Below are positions 1 to 11,775 of a stretch of DNA of 64,000 nucleotides, in pieces. Source of the stretch: Perkinsus olseni (Eukaryota > Perkinsozoa > Perkinsida > Perkinsidae). Where the stretch lies: contig JABANP010000041.1 of assembly GCA_013115135.1 (NCBI GenBank), forward strand, positions 62,001 through 126,000, in the 5' to 3' direction. Position numbers and translations under genes: made by a program. Below the pieces are notes generated by a model. It was not told the DNA's origin. It worked only from the letters and a program-made list of their open reading frames with translations, and ran no database searches. Within the stretch, counting starts at the first letter, position 1, and every line of letters starts with the position of its first letter.

Positions 1-269
1 GACTGCGAGGCAGGTGGAAGAACTGGTAACAGATTTTTCCATCCTGTCGAGAAGGACGATGGCCAGCGATACAAGTTGACAGCTATTCCGGGTCACGGTA
101 CTATGAATGGTTTCAAAGAGAGCCCAATGCGAGCCTGCCAGATTAACAATGGCTGCGGCACGTTGAGTTCGAGGAGCAGCTGAAGAGGTTCAGGTTTGAA
201 GGTTATTTTCCGATCGCCAATGGAGACTTCACGTTCGACCGTTTCCACAGGAAGCCATTTTGTCTTTAG
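1..269 (+). pseudogene. 3' fragment of secreted 'YGxFVYxS' family gene, frameshifted
   Basis: The first 50 codons read as the carboxy-terminal third of the secreted family found at 1098-1952: a TGxRFFHPVEK stretch, then KLTAIPGH and the RACQ that matches the family's QACPVW. The frame breaks around 147-152. The next frame then continues with WLRH, FEEQLKRFRFEG and DRFHRKPF, ending at a TAG at 267-269, which matches the family's ending (FDFEEEFKxVKFATPD ... DRLFRHPF). The window starts inside the gene, so its 5' end is unseen. The break is a net -1 or +2 change. It is probably a decaying copy, though a base-calling error cannot be excluded. Function of the family is unknown. Confidence 0.65.
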
Positions 270-1097
270 CTTCCCTTCTTGATGAAGCTGCAGTGCAGCT
301 GCTGCATACCTTGAAGGTATTACCTTCAAAGACAAGGTGTGCTGAGTTTTTCTTCTTGACGCCCTTTCTGCCAGGCAGCCGTGCTACAGCCTCCACCCTT
401 TCACGATGTTCATTCAGTCCCGCTGTCTTGCACATCTCCAAGCGGCCTCCTCAGATCTGTCGAACGCCAACTTCCACAACTTCTTTCGGCAAACTTCTTC
501 TCGCCCTCATACAACCCCTCTTCAAGAGGGGTTTCATTCATACCGGACGAGTGTGTGTATCAGCATCCGAAGACGATGACCTGTCACAGGTCACCTGTGC
601 GGGAGCGAGCTCTCGCGTCACTGTCGGGATGCTCCCTCGTTGTAGGCATCACGTGTCCATCTCTGAGAATGTAACACCATAAGCTATGGTCCATAATACA
701 CGTGGACGATCCCCGAGGACTCCGAATGGCCCATGAGGATTCGAGTGCTGTTGTTCCACGGCCATTCTATCAATGCAATGTGTTCTCGCGACGGCATAGC
801 CTTAAATGAACAGGAGACAGTTGCCGGCGGCCCTTCCGCGTGACGGCCGATTGCTGGACGAAGGCTTTCGGCGTCTCCAGGGGCACTTCGATCCTCGTCG
901 CTCCTAAGATCCGTGTCGCGCAGCGAGTCCCAGTTTGTGGGGGGCCCACTGGCCTTACCAGTCTATGCCACTGACACAATCATCATGGAGGTCCGACGGT
1001 GGCCGAATGACCGATGTAACTGCTCACAGCAGTCCTAATGGCTGGACTACTCGCCTCGGTCGGAACTCCCCTGCATGTAGGTTCCTATCCTCTCAAC
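270..1097. other. Intergenic; outer edge of left inverted arm
   Basis: No convincing gene. From about position 598 the sequence matches the reverse complement of the region ending near 35680, with many substitutions and small indels, so the outer limit of the inverted duplication lies here. Short open frames on both strands have no recognisable similarity and are not conserved between the arms. Confidence 0.5.
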
Positions 1098-1952
1098 ATG
1101 TCTTTCCGATTCATCGTGGCCCTCTCGTCTTTGGCCTCCCTGGCACATGGCGGCGGGGGCACACGCGGAAATCCGTCACATGAGAAGAAGCCCGTTCCTC
1201 CCGCTATACCGCGGATGGACTACGGAGACTTCGTCTATCGGTCTAAGAAGGGCCCTCTCGTAACGATGATCTTCAACGTCACGAAAGAGGGTAGAGGTAT
1301 GTTCGAGATAGACTGTGGTGGAAGCTCATTCCGAGATGGCTGGTTCTCACTCCGAAGGGAGAACGAGACTGATGATCGCCACGACGAATTCCTTCATGAG
1401 TTCTCTGGTCCTGAAGCCAGCCGACGTACCCGTTGGCTTGAAGAGATTCGAAAGAAATGCCCTCAAGTCACTCTCGGCGACTGGGATTTCGAATCCTTCT
1501 CTGTCAACTACGACGGGAACGCGGAGGTTGAGTTCGCCGGCGACTACATTGTGCTCAGGCGGCAGTGGCTCGCGTTGAATCCCGGGAGATACCTGTCCAA
1601 TTCCTCGACATCTGACTTCAGGATGCATTACGACGTCCAAGCCGATGGATTCGTTCACGTGAAGCTTGGCTGCAAAGCAGTAGACGGATACCCTGCAGGA
1701 GAGACTGAATGGAAGTCCTATCAGCTTGTGAGGAAGGGTCCTGGTAAGCCCTACTCGCTGACCCCTACGACAAGCCGTGACAGAGTACGCGACCTGTTCG
1801 ACAGTTTCAATCGGGCTTGCTATGTCTGGCGCGACTCCTTTGACTTCTCTGAAGATTTTAAAATGGTGAGGTTTGCTACACCTGATATTATGTTTGCCTT
1901 TGGAATGTACACATTCGATCGTCTTTATAGACACCCTTTCAAAACCATTTAA
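1098..1952 (+). CDS. Secreted 'YGxFVYxS' family protein, intact (left copy)
   Basis: A single-exon gene of 284 codons. I chose the ATG at 1098 because it begins a clear signal peptide (MSFRFIVALSSLASLAHG) and aligns with the starts of the paralogues; an upstream in-frame ATG at 1038 would bury the signal. A basic, proline-rich linker follows. The mature domain has the family landmarks in order: YGDFVYRSK, VTMIFNVTKEG, IDCG, RKKCPQ, VLRRQWL, GRYLSNSS, VKLGCKAVDG, ACYVWRDSFDF, RFATPDIMFAFG and DRLYRHPF. Four cysteines (IDCG, CPQ, GCKA, AC) recur in all members and may form two disulphides. I recognise no known fold and assign no function. The inverted partner is 34394-35248; other members in this window are broken. 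Confidence 0.8.
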   Translation: MSFRFIVALSSLASLAHGGGGTRGNPSHEKKPVPPAIPRMDYGDFVYRSKKGPLVTMIFNVTKEGRGMFEIDCGGSSFRDGWFSLRRENETDDRHDEFLHEFSGPEASRRTRWLEEIRKKCPQVTLGDWDFESFSVNYDGNAEVEFAGDYIVLRRQWLALNPGRYLSNSSTSDFRMHYDVQADGFVHVKLGCKAVDGYPAGETEWKSYQLVRKGPGKPYSLTPTTSRDRVRDLFDSFNRACYVWRDSFDFSEDFKMVRFATPDIMFAFGMYTFDRLYRHPFKTI

Positions 1953-3299
1953 TATTTCCGGTGAGGAAGAACTACCGTCATCGAACGTTACCAAGTATCT
2001 CCTTCGCTCAGCCTCACATACGAGGTTCACCTACTACTCGTTCGGTGACTGTCCGTGTCTGGTGGACACGTTTCTGCAGATGTTGGGACGTTCAGCTCCC
2101 CAACACTTTTTACCACGGGTTTTTCAATTGCTCAACGCCCCTTTAACCGCCAACCATTAGAAGTTGGTAGCTTTTAGATTGATTTTTCCCGCATAGAATT
2201 GGTTACCAGTTAGTCAATTGGTATTGGGTTACCAGTTAATTCGAGGGACTCGTTGTCTTACCGTTAGTGATTATCTTGAGACCGTCTCAGCGGGACGGTA
2301 CGTTAACTCTACTTGATCCGATCTAAATATTAATGGCTGGCATTGAACGGCTCACTATAGATCGTAGTGGTGGTGTCAACCAGTCATCACCAGCTGAGCT
2401 CGAATACAGTCTGCCACATATGCTGGGGGAGTACACAGCATCCGTAGAGAGATGAACCCCTCGTGGAGGGCAGCTGTCGGTTCCAGAAGACATGGAGATC
2501 ACTCGCACAGACCGATGGAAATTCAGGAGTACTATTAGAAGCATCCCGGACACAAAAACACGGCAAGCTACTAAGATGGCCGCTGTGCGATCCGAGTTCA
2601 GATACTTAGTTGGCTTTTTGGCTCGGTGTGCACGGCCCTAGTTCCGATATACTCTGTCATACCACCACACTCGGGGCACGGGAACAGCTTATGGAGCATC
2701 TGTCGATACGTGTTCGCAGCTACGTAGAATCTTACGCGGACGTGAGGCCCGTGCGGGACATTTTTGGAAGAGTTTTTTTCCCTCCCAAAAGCTGCGAAAC
2801 GCACCAGCAATACCAGCTGTAGTGATTGCAATAATAGCGGCAGCCGCCGGCTACCAGCAGGGCAACGGAACGACAGTGTTACTCAAATCTGACAGCTGTC
2901 AAGATGACGACCGGAACATTGGGGGTGTATCGATGGGAGTTTTGACGGGGAAGATCATAACACGAAATGAACCAGATGGAATTGCACTGGCTGGAATGGC
3001 CGTGGGGAAGATGAGATGTGGATGGGATTATACCGTTCCGACGGGGACCACCTCATCGGATGTGGTGTACTGTTATTCACGCCGCTAGTTGTATCGACCA
3101 TCGTCGGCTGGATTTCGCATCGGTTTGCTAGACGACCCCCGAAGCCGCCCACAATTGTCGCGTTACACAGTGTGTTGAGGTGTTCTTCTAATCACAAATT
3201 GTGATTCACAATCACAGAGTTCCAACCGCCAATGTGATTCGCCAACTCTTTGTTAGTATTCATACCGCGTTTAACGCGAGGTTCCACCTCATCCCAGAC
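1953..3299. other. Intergenic; possible remnants of a small membrane protein gene
   Basis: No intact gene. Around 2490-2660 and 3040-3160 there are short frames with membrane-helix-like stretches (for example LIGCGVLLFTPLVVSTIVGW near 3058-3117), and the right arm has similar pieces near 33590-33850. The left copy lacks about 120 bp near 2590 that the right copy keeps. The pieces cannot be joined into one convincing model and may be exons of a degraded gene. Confidence 0.3.
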
Positions 3300-3765
3300 G
3301 ACACGGCAGGCTACACAAGGACGAGAGGTCAAACCACTTCGAGACGGTCCAGGGACAGTCCAAGACACGGGAGAGCAAATCACTTGAAGACGACAGAACA
3401 AACCAGTCAGAGACACCAGTTAAAGACGGGACGACCAACCACTTGGAGACTACGTGGCCAAAACACTTAGACAAGACGAGAGGGCGAACCACTAAAGAGA
3501 CGAGGGCCTCTTCTCTCAAGTTGTTCGCCATTAAGAGCGAACCATTCGATGACGACGCAGCAAACAACTCAGAGACGGAAGGACAAGCCATTTAAACTTT
3601 GCGGTTTACGTCATCGTCTTTGAATTTCAAAGACTATGACGTAAACCGCTCAAAGACAAGAGGGAAGACCGCTCAGACACGAGACGGCGAACCACTTGAA
3701 GACGAGACGGCGAACCACTTGGAGACGAGACGCCGAACCACTCTGAGACGAGACGTGCGATCGAC
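3300..3765. repeat. Degenerate minisatellite, ~22-24 bp unit
   Basis: Tandem degenerate copies of a unit resembling GAGACGAGACGGCGAACCACTT, clearest from about 3690 to 3755, with more diverged copies back to about 3310. It is rich in GACGAGA and AACCACTT words. Open frames across it are a by-product of the repeat. A hairpin at 3601-3649 interrupts the array. Confidence 0.6.
3601..3649. other. Near-perfect palindrome, 24-bp arms, 1-nt centre
   Basis: Positions 3601-3624 pair with 3626-3649 with one mismatch, around a single central base at 3625. It has the same odd-centred geometry as the palindromes at 36556, 36575, 44644, 45568 and 46260. Confidence 0.85.
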
Positions 3766-3967
3766 GTTCACTCCAACAAATCAGCCGTCTCATGAACTTC
3801 TTTCTGGATCTTCACCAGCGATCGGCCCACCTGCACCATCTCATGATGATAACCGCTCGCTGAAGTCATGATGACCCTCTGCCAGTCAAGCACTCCCATC
3901 AGACATAAGTCTGGCCCATTCGTCTAGTGCATTTTCCCTTCACATGCAGGTTCTCTCCTTACCAATC

Positions 3968-4775
3968 ATGTCTATTCGCCTCATCGCCTCTCTCGCCACT
4001 GCTGCCTTCATGGCTAATGCCGACAACTCCGCTGAATACGGAAACTTTGTCTACCAGTCTAACGGTGCGAAAATGTTCGTCAACGTCACCAAGGACGGTA
4101 TGGCTCGGTTCACTATAGACTGTGGACGCCCCTACGAAAGTGATTGGTTCAGAATGCAGAGGCCACAGGACGACCACGACAACCTCTACCCCGACATCAT
4201 CCATGAGTTCCCATCGGGCTCCTACGAGCATCGAAAATTGATCCACTACAGCAAATATTTATGCCCCCAGTTCAACATCGTGGAGGGCGATTTCAACAGC
4301 TTCTATATCGACAGCGAGGGAATTTGGAGACTGAGTTCGAGGATGACTACGTTATCCTCAAACGTGAATGGTTGGCGTGGAGACAAGGAAGATATACGTC
4401 TAGTTCGGAGTCGGACCTAGATATGCAACTCGACGTTCTCGCCAGCGGAAGCGTTTATGTGAGGCTTGGCTGCAAGGCCTTACCTGCACGTCCTGCGGAC
4501 GGTCCCTACCCTGGCGAACCTGCAACTCCTGCAGGAACCACTGGCTACAAGCTGTTCCGTCTTGTCAAAAAGGGAAACCACTACGAGCTGGGAACCTACC
4601 CCGGCCGTAGGGATACGGTGAGGAGCTTGCTGACACTTTCGAACGAGTCTGTCCTGTCTGGAAGAACTCCTATGATTTCGAGGAAGACTTCAAGACGCTG
4701 AAGTTCGCTACTCCCGATATTCTATATGCCTTTGGAGACTACTTCACCGATCGTCTCTTCAGACATACTCGATAA
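3968..4775 (+). pseudogene. Secreted 'YGxFVYxS' family gene with two frameshifts
   Basis: It starts with a signal peptide (MSIRLIASLATAAFMANA) at 3968 and runs through YGNFVYQS, VNVTKDGM, IDCG, LCPQ, LKREWL, GRYTSSSES, VRLGCKALP, TTGYKLFRLVKKGNHYEL, FATPDILYAFG and DRLFRH to a TAA at 4773-4775. The frame breaks at about 4320-4324, where one A seems missing after GAGGG, and at about 4629-4633, where one base is missing before GACACTTTC. Both are net -1 changes. With both repaired the family alignment is continuous over about 269 residues. The closest relatives are the interrupted gene at 37254-38744 and the relic at 33219-33388. Most likely a recent pseudogene. Confidence 0.75.
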
Positions 4776-5500
4776 AACATTTAAATCTTCTTAGCCATTC
4801 TCCACTACGGGTTTTTAGTAGTTTGCCGCTATCGTTATAACCGCTAACCGTGATAAGCCGGCAGCCGTATTACAGCCGCTCATGAGTGACGCCTTGAGTT
4901 ATCAGTCTTATAGCACGCGGTATCATTACTCATTGATGATGTTAGCGAGATTCCAGACTCAAGTCATTCCATCGATCCAACGTTAGTGACTCATGCTTAG
5001 AACGGTCTGTATCTGCTCCGCTTGCAAGGTCAAAGTGTTCTCCGCCTTAGACTCCGAAAGATTTGTTTAACCATCGATTCAGCAGAAATCCAAGTCTATC
5101 CGAAGGGCACTTTCAAGGCGGCTCAACTAATCCCGATCGAGGCGAGGGTCTACTCGAAATCTTGATTTTCGCTTCCCGCTAGCCGTCATGCGACGTCGAG
5201 GTTGCGGCTTGTCGAGGAGTGATAGGTTGGTTATCTCTTCAAGCTGATGTCAAGCAAGTAGTCCCTCCGAACTACGAACACATGCAAGTTCTGAGTAACA
5301 TCTCCAAACGCTAGGCACTGTGGCAGTACTGCCCAGTGGAAAGAGTGGATGAACATCCCGTCCACTGGAAAGACAGTCATCACTGTCAACGCAATACTTC
5401 AGGCTACATGAATGTGTCAACGTAGTTGAGCACGAGAGGATATAATCATGGTGTACTACGGCATGAAACGTCGATATACATATCCTTCAGCTCAGGTGTT
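4776..5500. other. Intergenic, diverged part of the inverted arm
   Basis: No gene seen. About 5240-5500 aligns in reverse with 32560-32800, at lower identity than the neighbouring exons. This is the shared 3' flank of the two subtilase copies. Confidence 0.5.
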
Positions 5501-8500
5501 TCACCTGATTTGAGGGGTGGTCGTAGTAGAGCAGACACAGGGCACATCACTAGCATAGCAGACGGAAGGCTCCAACCAATACTTGCAGTACGACCCAGGA
5601 CGGATAGCCCGACAGCCGATGTCACAATCAACAGCGGAGACAGTGGTTGTGGTAGTTGTGGTGGTGACTGTGATGACATCACCAGTCCTAGTACTCGCCG
5701 TGGTTGAGCTTCCTCCACCGCGGCCGTCGTCGTCCTCAGTAGTCGTGATGATCGTCTCATCACGTAGGAGTTTGATAAGAGATGGTCTCAATTCCATGCC
5801 GAAGTTGACGGGAACGGAACCGCCGAAGACACAGAAGCCTCCACAACCACCGATACCGATGCTGGCAGACTCGAAGCCGAGGAGCACGTTCGCAACCCGT
5901 CGTGGAGACGCATCCGTGGCGGATACCACAACAGCGGCGGCATCAACAATCATTAGTGACATCCAACCTTCGTCATCCTGAGGGACGAAGAGACCACCAA
6001 GAGGGTTGATCCAAGAGGTTTCATCGGCCGAGAGCAACGCGCACTGCAGAAGGTACGAATCGCCCAAAGGCCTCCACAACAGATAGCGTAAACCATTAGA
6101 GCCAACAGTACTGTCACCACCACAATCTACCAGGCTGACATCGAGGAAGATGGGCTCGCTCGGTGTAGCGACAGCAGTGAGCTCCGTCAGACCCGCTGGG
6201 AAGTCGAACTGTACAAGGGCCTCACCGTCGTCCAGCACCACTCGTTTCGACGCCCAGGACACGCTGTTCTCGAATACCTCGACAGTTACAACCAAGCCGC
6301 TCTCCTCGTCATTAATGACGGCGGTAGAATCCAAAGCAACCACTCGGAGCGTCCTGTTTCCACCAGCATTCGAGACAGTAGACTCGTTACCAGTCAAGAA
6401 AACGTCTACTGACTGGCTGCCCTTGACAGTTCGTTCGAACTCGCTTTGCGAGCCTTCGACGTACTTCAACTTGAGCTGAACAATATCCTGCCAGTCGGCA
6501 CCGGGGCTGTTGTCTCGATACCACACACCTCCACCACAGCCGCAGCAACTATCATTCGCCGGAGTAGTGGCGGCAACTGTGACGAAGTCGCCCCATAAAC
6601 TGTTCCAGCCAATACCGGGGAGGCCACCTGGTGTGCAAAGAGCCTCGGCAACGTAATCAGCACAACTTCTTCCATCAGCATCGGCCCAGTTGGCATCGTC
6701 TTCACACCAAGCATCGAGGTCATCGTCAGGCACACCCATGTAAGGTACAGCCAAAGAGAAATTGACGGCCACAGAAGACAGCGGAGGAACGATGACATGT
6801 TGGGAACTGACCTTAGGGATGAAGACCAGGGTTGATGGCCCAGAGGTATCAAGGAGTTGCATCAAGTTGTGGCCGTCTATGCCATCGAAGCTCTCGAGGC
6901 CAACGGCAGCATCTTCACGATAGGCTGGGTCGGGTAGGGAGGCGTAGAGGAGGTCGATGCGTCCATCCGGGAAGAGGTGAGCCTGCATGGTCAATGAATG
7001 CCAACTGCCATTCACTTGAACTTCCAACCCATCCCATTCGACCACCAGCATTCGTAACTTGTAATCCGTCACGAACGAGATGTTGCACAGGTTCAGGACG
7101 CACCGCGTGGAGTTCACTTCCGTCCAGTAAGCCGCGATCACACCATTGGGCTCGAGAGTGGAGGGGATGCGGGGTGAGCCGGTTTGTGGAGCTGCTGAGT
7201 AGGGCGGCAACTCGATGAAGCCGTTACAACCAATTTTAGCGGAGTCGACGTCCACACCGAAGAATGGGAAATACTGCCCAAGTGGTATCATATGAGCTTC
7301 TCCACCGACGCAGTCCGGTAGGATTTGTTGACCTGCGATCGACACCTCGGGGATCCATCCTCCACCGGTGGGCAGGAGAGGGAAGGACACGGCAGAGAAT
7401 GGGCCTTCAACCAAATAGTTGGCATGACGAGAGACAACTTGCGTCTTCAACTCATATGTCGAGGGGTTCTCGATGACAGCTGCTGAAGGGGCCTTCCGCA
7501 ATCCAACGGGGATGTACTCGGTGGAGTTCTCGGCCGAACCGTTGGACACCCGCAGGATTGAAGGCTGGACAGAAGCCACCAGCGGCATGGGAGGGCAATT
7601 CTCACTCAGGCCGGCCACGATAAGGTTGACGGGACCAGGTTGGAACACTTGTAGTGAGAGCTCGACAACGACGGATTCGCCTTCGGCAATGCTGACCGGC
7701 CCAACTGGTAGAATAACTTGAAGCATTGGCGCCCACGGGAGTAGCCTCGCGGGATCGACGACGAAATTCGAGCCAAATACATTAGTTATAGTGTAGCTCG
7801 CTATACCTGAGAGTGACTGCGGTGAACGAGAGCGTAACATGCGACAAAGCACTAACCCTACATACCTGTGCTCCCAACCATTAAAACTCCGAAATCTGCC
7901 GTGGGAATGGAGGTTTGGCAGAGGCCCAGTGGCGGAGCTGCACGCAGGCGGATGTTCAATTCAGCGGCGCCCTCGCCAATAACTCCTATTAGGTCATATC
8001 TGAAGAGCGGCGAGATGAGAGGACGAAGCTCAGGTCCAACTCACTCTCGGTAACCAATTGCTGGGGGCGTGAATACACAGAGCTGCATCTCGGCGGTGGA
8101 CGCAGGTGGGAGTCGAACATACTCGGCACAGTCGTCATCCTTCCAAACAGTCAACGCCCTGAGTCGAATTGACTAAAGCAAACCTCAGCTGAAGTCTACC
8201 CTCACCCGTTAAGCCAGTTGGCGTCCCCAACAACTGCTTGCAATGCGGCGTAGGCATCAACACGTCCATAGGCAGTCCATCCCGTGGCATTGGCAGTACT
8301 GATGATAGCCGCCACTACTTCGTCATACCACAGAGGGAATGGCGCACGCGCTGAAGGACATATCGATTTCATCAAAAAGGGAGGACAATTGACATACCCC
8401 CAATCAGCATCGCAGCGACTCCAGCGACTTGAGCAGCGGATATACTCGTGCCGTTGAAAGTGGCATAACCATTCGGGGCAGCGGTTGATAAAACATCAAC

Positions 8501-10389
8501 GCCCGGGGCCGAGACGTCAACAACAGCTGACAAGTAAAAAACTCTAAGGAAGAAAGTCTTGCGGTGGCCTACCGGCTCCGTAGTTAGAGGAAGTCCATCG
8601 AGCCTCATCAGCATTGTGTGCAGCAACGCAAAGAACGTTGGTGGCGTTGAACCCACAGGGATAACTCCCACCCGTAACGTCCAAGTCCTGATCGTCGTTG
8701 CCGGCAGCCGCAACAATAAGATGACCGAAAGTCTCGGCCCTTTCCACGGCGATGTGAAACACGGTTGAATAGGACCGCGCGATCCACGATACGCTGCTTA
8801 TCTTGACATGCTTCTCAATAGCATAGTCGAAGGCTCGTAGGGCATCACTGAGGCGACCAGCGGAATCGTAGTCGAATATCTTGAGAGGTAGAACTCGAGC
8901 AGACGGATACCCGACGCCGAAGATACCCTCGCCGTTGAAGCCTTCGGCGGCGATTAGACCTGTCAACCATATCAGTGCTAATCACCGCATTGGACTGATG
9001 CCTTTTTATGTACCAGCACATCCAGTGCCATGTCCATTGTTATCCATCACGTTGGCGTTATCGTCGATGAAGTTCCACCCGCGAACCTGAACAGGAGAAC
9101 TCGAAGAGGAAGTTTACGGCGATGACGGGACTCACGTCATCGACGAACCCATTGAAGTCGTCATCGACCATATACTGTGCATACATGTGTGTCTCCCCTT
9201 CATTCTCGAAAATGACGTCACCGAGATCAGGATGGCCATAATCGACACCTGAAAACACAAAGAGACGACTAGCAAGTATTCACTTTTTGCTGGGCGCCGA
9301 CCAGAGTCAATGAGAGCGACTGTAACGGGTGAGTTATCATCCTGTTCACATCCCGTGTCCGGGTCGGCCAAACGATCATCTATTATCCGCTTGACGCGCA
9401 TGTCGTCGAGAGCCCACTGCTGTCCGAAATATCTGAAGAGTCGAATGCATACCGGTGGGTCACGAAGTGGCTTACGTATCATCCGGCGGGGACAAGGAGA
9501 GAGCTCTTCGGTTTTGAGCTGCCAACTCAATCGCGAAATCTTCCTCGGCTACGATGCCCATCATCCTCAATTGATGCACGAAGGGGGAACTGAACAACAG
9601 ATAAACGCCGGAAGGTGACTTCTTACCTGTGGGGAATGACGGGACGGACTTACGGGTCATTCGTGCCAACAATCTCGATGACACCAATCTGCAACATCAT
9701 CAGATGATACATCGTCGCAGTTAAAGTTGACCGGAATAGACAGATTCGAATCCACATCGAAGTACGGAACCGTGGTCGAACTGAGATAGGAGACACCGCG
9801 TCATGCGAACGAGGAATGGCAGCAGCCGGGGGCTTACTCGAAGATGATGCGGCATTTGTTAGCAGCCGCAACTCCTGTATTGTTGAGGCCCTGAGGCAGA
9901 TAGTCAGGACGATACTGAAGAGGATTCATCAATCACCTGCCCATATGAGCCAGCTTGACCGACACGAATTGCCCTGTCAACTAGCGGATGAATCTGAGAA
10001 GTGAACGCCGTGGAGTAGCAGGTCAAGGGGTCGCCCTTAGCACTTGTGGTGAATCGAAAACCTGATGGGCCTTCAAGTATCTTGGAATATCATCGAAATC
10101 AATGATCTCGCTGCCGGTGCCAGAGTTCTCGATGGTGAAATTGAAACACTTGACTGGCTTGCTCGGGTTGGCTCGCGAGTAATACCTGAACAAAAGAGCA
10201 ACGCTTCCTTTTGGCGGTCAGAAGAGGAGTAGTTGCGGAGCACGCTCACATCTCGATGTCTATTGGGCTTGGAGATGAACTGATGAACTGGGAGACAGAT
10301 AGACGTCTGGCTGACGATGCATCAGTGAGACCAGACAAGGCGACAATACATAGAACGATGATGGCGGCGAAGTCCGGCAACTCCGGCAT
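5501..10389 (-). CDS. Secreted subtilisin-like serine protease (S8), left copy, 15 exons
   Basis: The start at 10389 gives a signal peptide (MPELPDFAAIIVLCIVALSG). Fifteen exons follow by homology with 27662-32559; the last and longest is 5501-7806. After a propeptide-like region of about 210 residues comes an S8 catalytic domain: Asp in VALIDSGVDYGHPDL (about residue 252), His in NNGHGTGCAG (about 311), oxyanion Asn in AAAGND, and Ser in NGTSISAAQVAG (about 474). Then come a long beta-rich tail, a Cys/Trp segment ending CCGCGGG, a Thr-rich linker and a final six-cysteine GSYCKYW module. In exon 4 this copy reads GGCCTC and stays open, unlike the right copy, so it is probably the functional one. 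HGTG instead of the usual HGTH is unusual. Likely an extracellular protease of about 1,387 residues. Confidence 0.85.
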
Positions 10390-11775
10390 TCCGGATGAAG
10401 GTGAATAAAGCTACTTCATGCGAAATCGTGATACTTATAATTTCGTCAGCATCGAGCTTCTAGGAAAATCATTCCTCACGCTAGGACAGTCGAGCGACAG
10501 GCTCCTGCGGATATCTATCAGTTACACTTGCACAGCGGATAAGATACCTGAAAGATATGCCGGGCTAGCGCGCCGCTAGAGTACCGCCCTTGCGGCTCCT
10601 GGAGTTTAGCAACGGTACTTACGATGCATGGCGATGATAACGCTCTGCGCACGTCATGGATGCATCAGCCTGTGCCCAATCATAGTACTGTCTGGCACCG
10701 ATCGTCGGCAGCAATCCATCGACTACCATGCTGTCAACCTTCCGGTTGCATTGCCCGCAGGGCGATCTCACAGTGCCTCGTCTTTGTTCCGGAAAACGAA
10801 AGGCTCATATTCATGCCGTCAATTTGTCTTCAGCGGGACGTGCAAGTCAGTGAAGCATGGCATGAGTGCCTGGCGGCGAGCGTCGTTCATATACTGATGT
10901 TATCTGAGCGATTTCTGGCGGAAAGCGCTCGGACAACATGGCGGCAAATTTTCCGCCACTAGGTTTTATCACACTCGTTGCGCACATAAGAGGTGAGATT
11001 CGAGAACAGGCGATACGCGGGAGTCACGGTGGAAAAATGTGAGCATCTCTAAACATGATGTCGGACATTCAGCACGGAACGGCTCATGAGAGTAGACATC
11101 CGCCGGTTCATAGCTGTATAAAATCTGGCCCAGAAACTATCGATGGCTGCCGGTATCATTCAAGCTCAAGCAGATACAGGCTGTATCTGGCCACCCCTCG
11201 AGTGCAGACGGGAGGAAGGGGTTGAAACAATAGTGGAGAATCGGCAACGCGACATGTTCACAACCATGCGTGAATGTAGACCGCTCCCAGGAAGGCTGCG
11301 AGCGCATCGAAGCTTTCACCCTGTAACCAGAGGACCTGTGCGAAGAGTAGGTATGCACATTAACAATGGATACACCAAAAGACTGGGCTGCAAAACTAGG
11401 TGATACGTGTGTGAGTTTGAAGTCCAACGCCGGCAGCACGGCTCAGCATAGACTAGCATCGATGTACTTTGCTGAGGGGTCCTGATGTGTGGCCTTCTCA
11501 TCACCGGAATTCTCCTTGAACGGTTCGCATACTCATGACCCGAGCAACTTTTGCGAGCAGGATTATCCACCTTGGGCTCCGTTGTTGCGCTACGTCAAGT
11601 ACGGAATGCAGCCATGCGGCGCCCGACGATACAGAAGAGGATCAGCTTCCGGTTGGAATACTATTCAACACGATCACACACTACGATGAAGCACTATCAC
11701 AGCATCATGCACTGCCGCAGATCATAACAACGTGCGGTATATCAACACTTCAAAAGCTTCATTCCAAAAAGTCAT
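10390..11775. other. Intergenic between subtilase start and mucin 3' end
   Basis: About 10390-10630 aligns in reverse with 27400-27660, so it holds the shared upstream region of the protease. The rest has no recognisable gene. The last ~60 bp before 11776 match the 3' flanks of the mucin copies at 24371 and 40715. Confidence 0.5.
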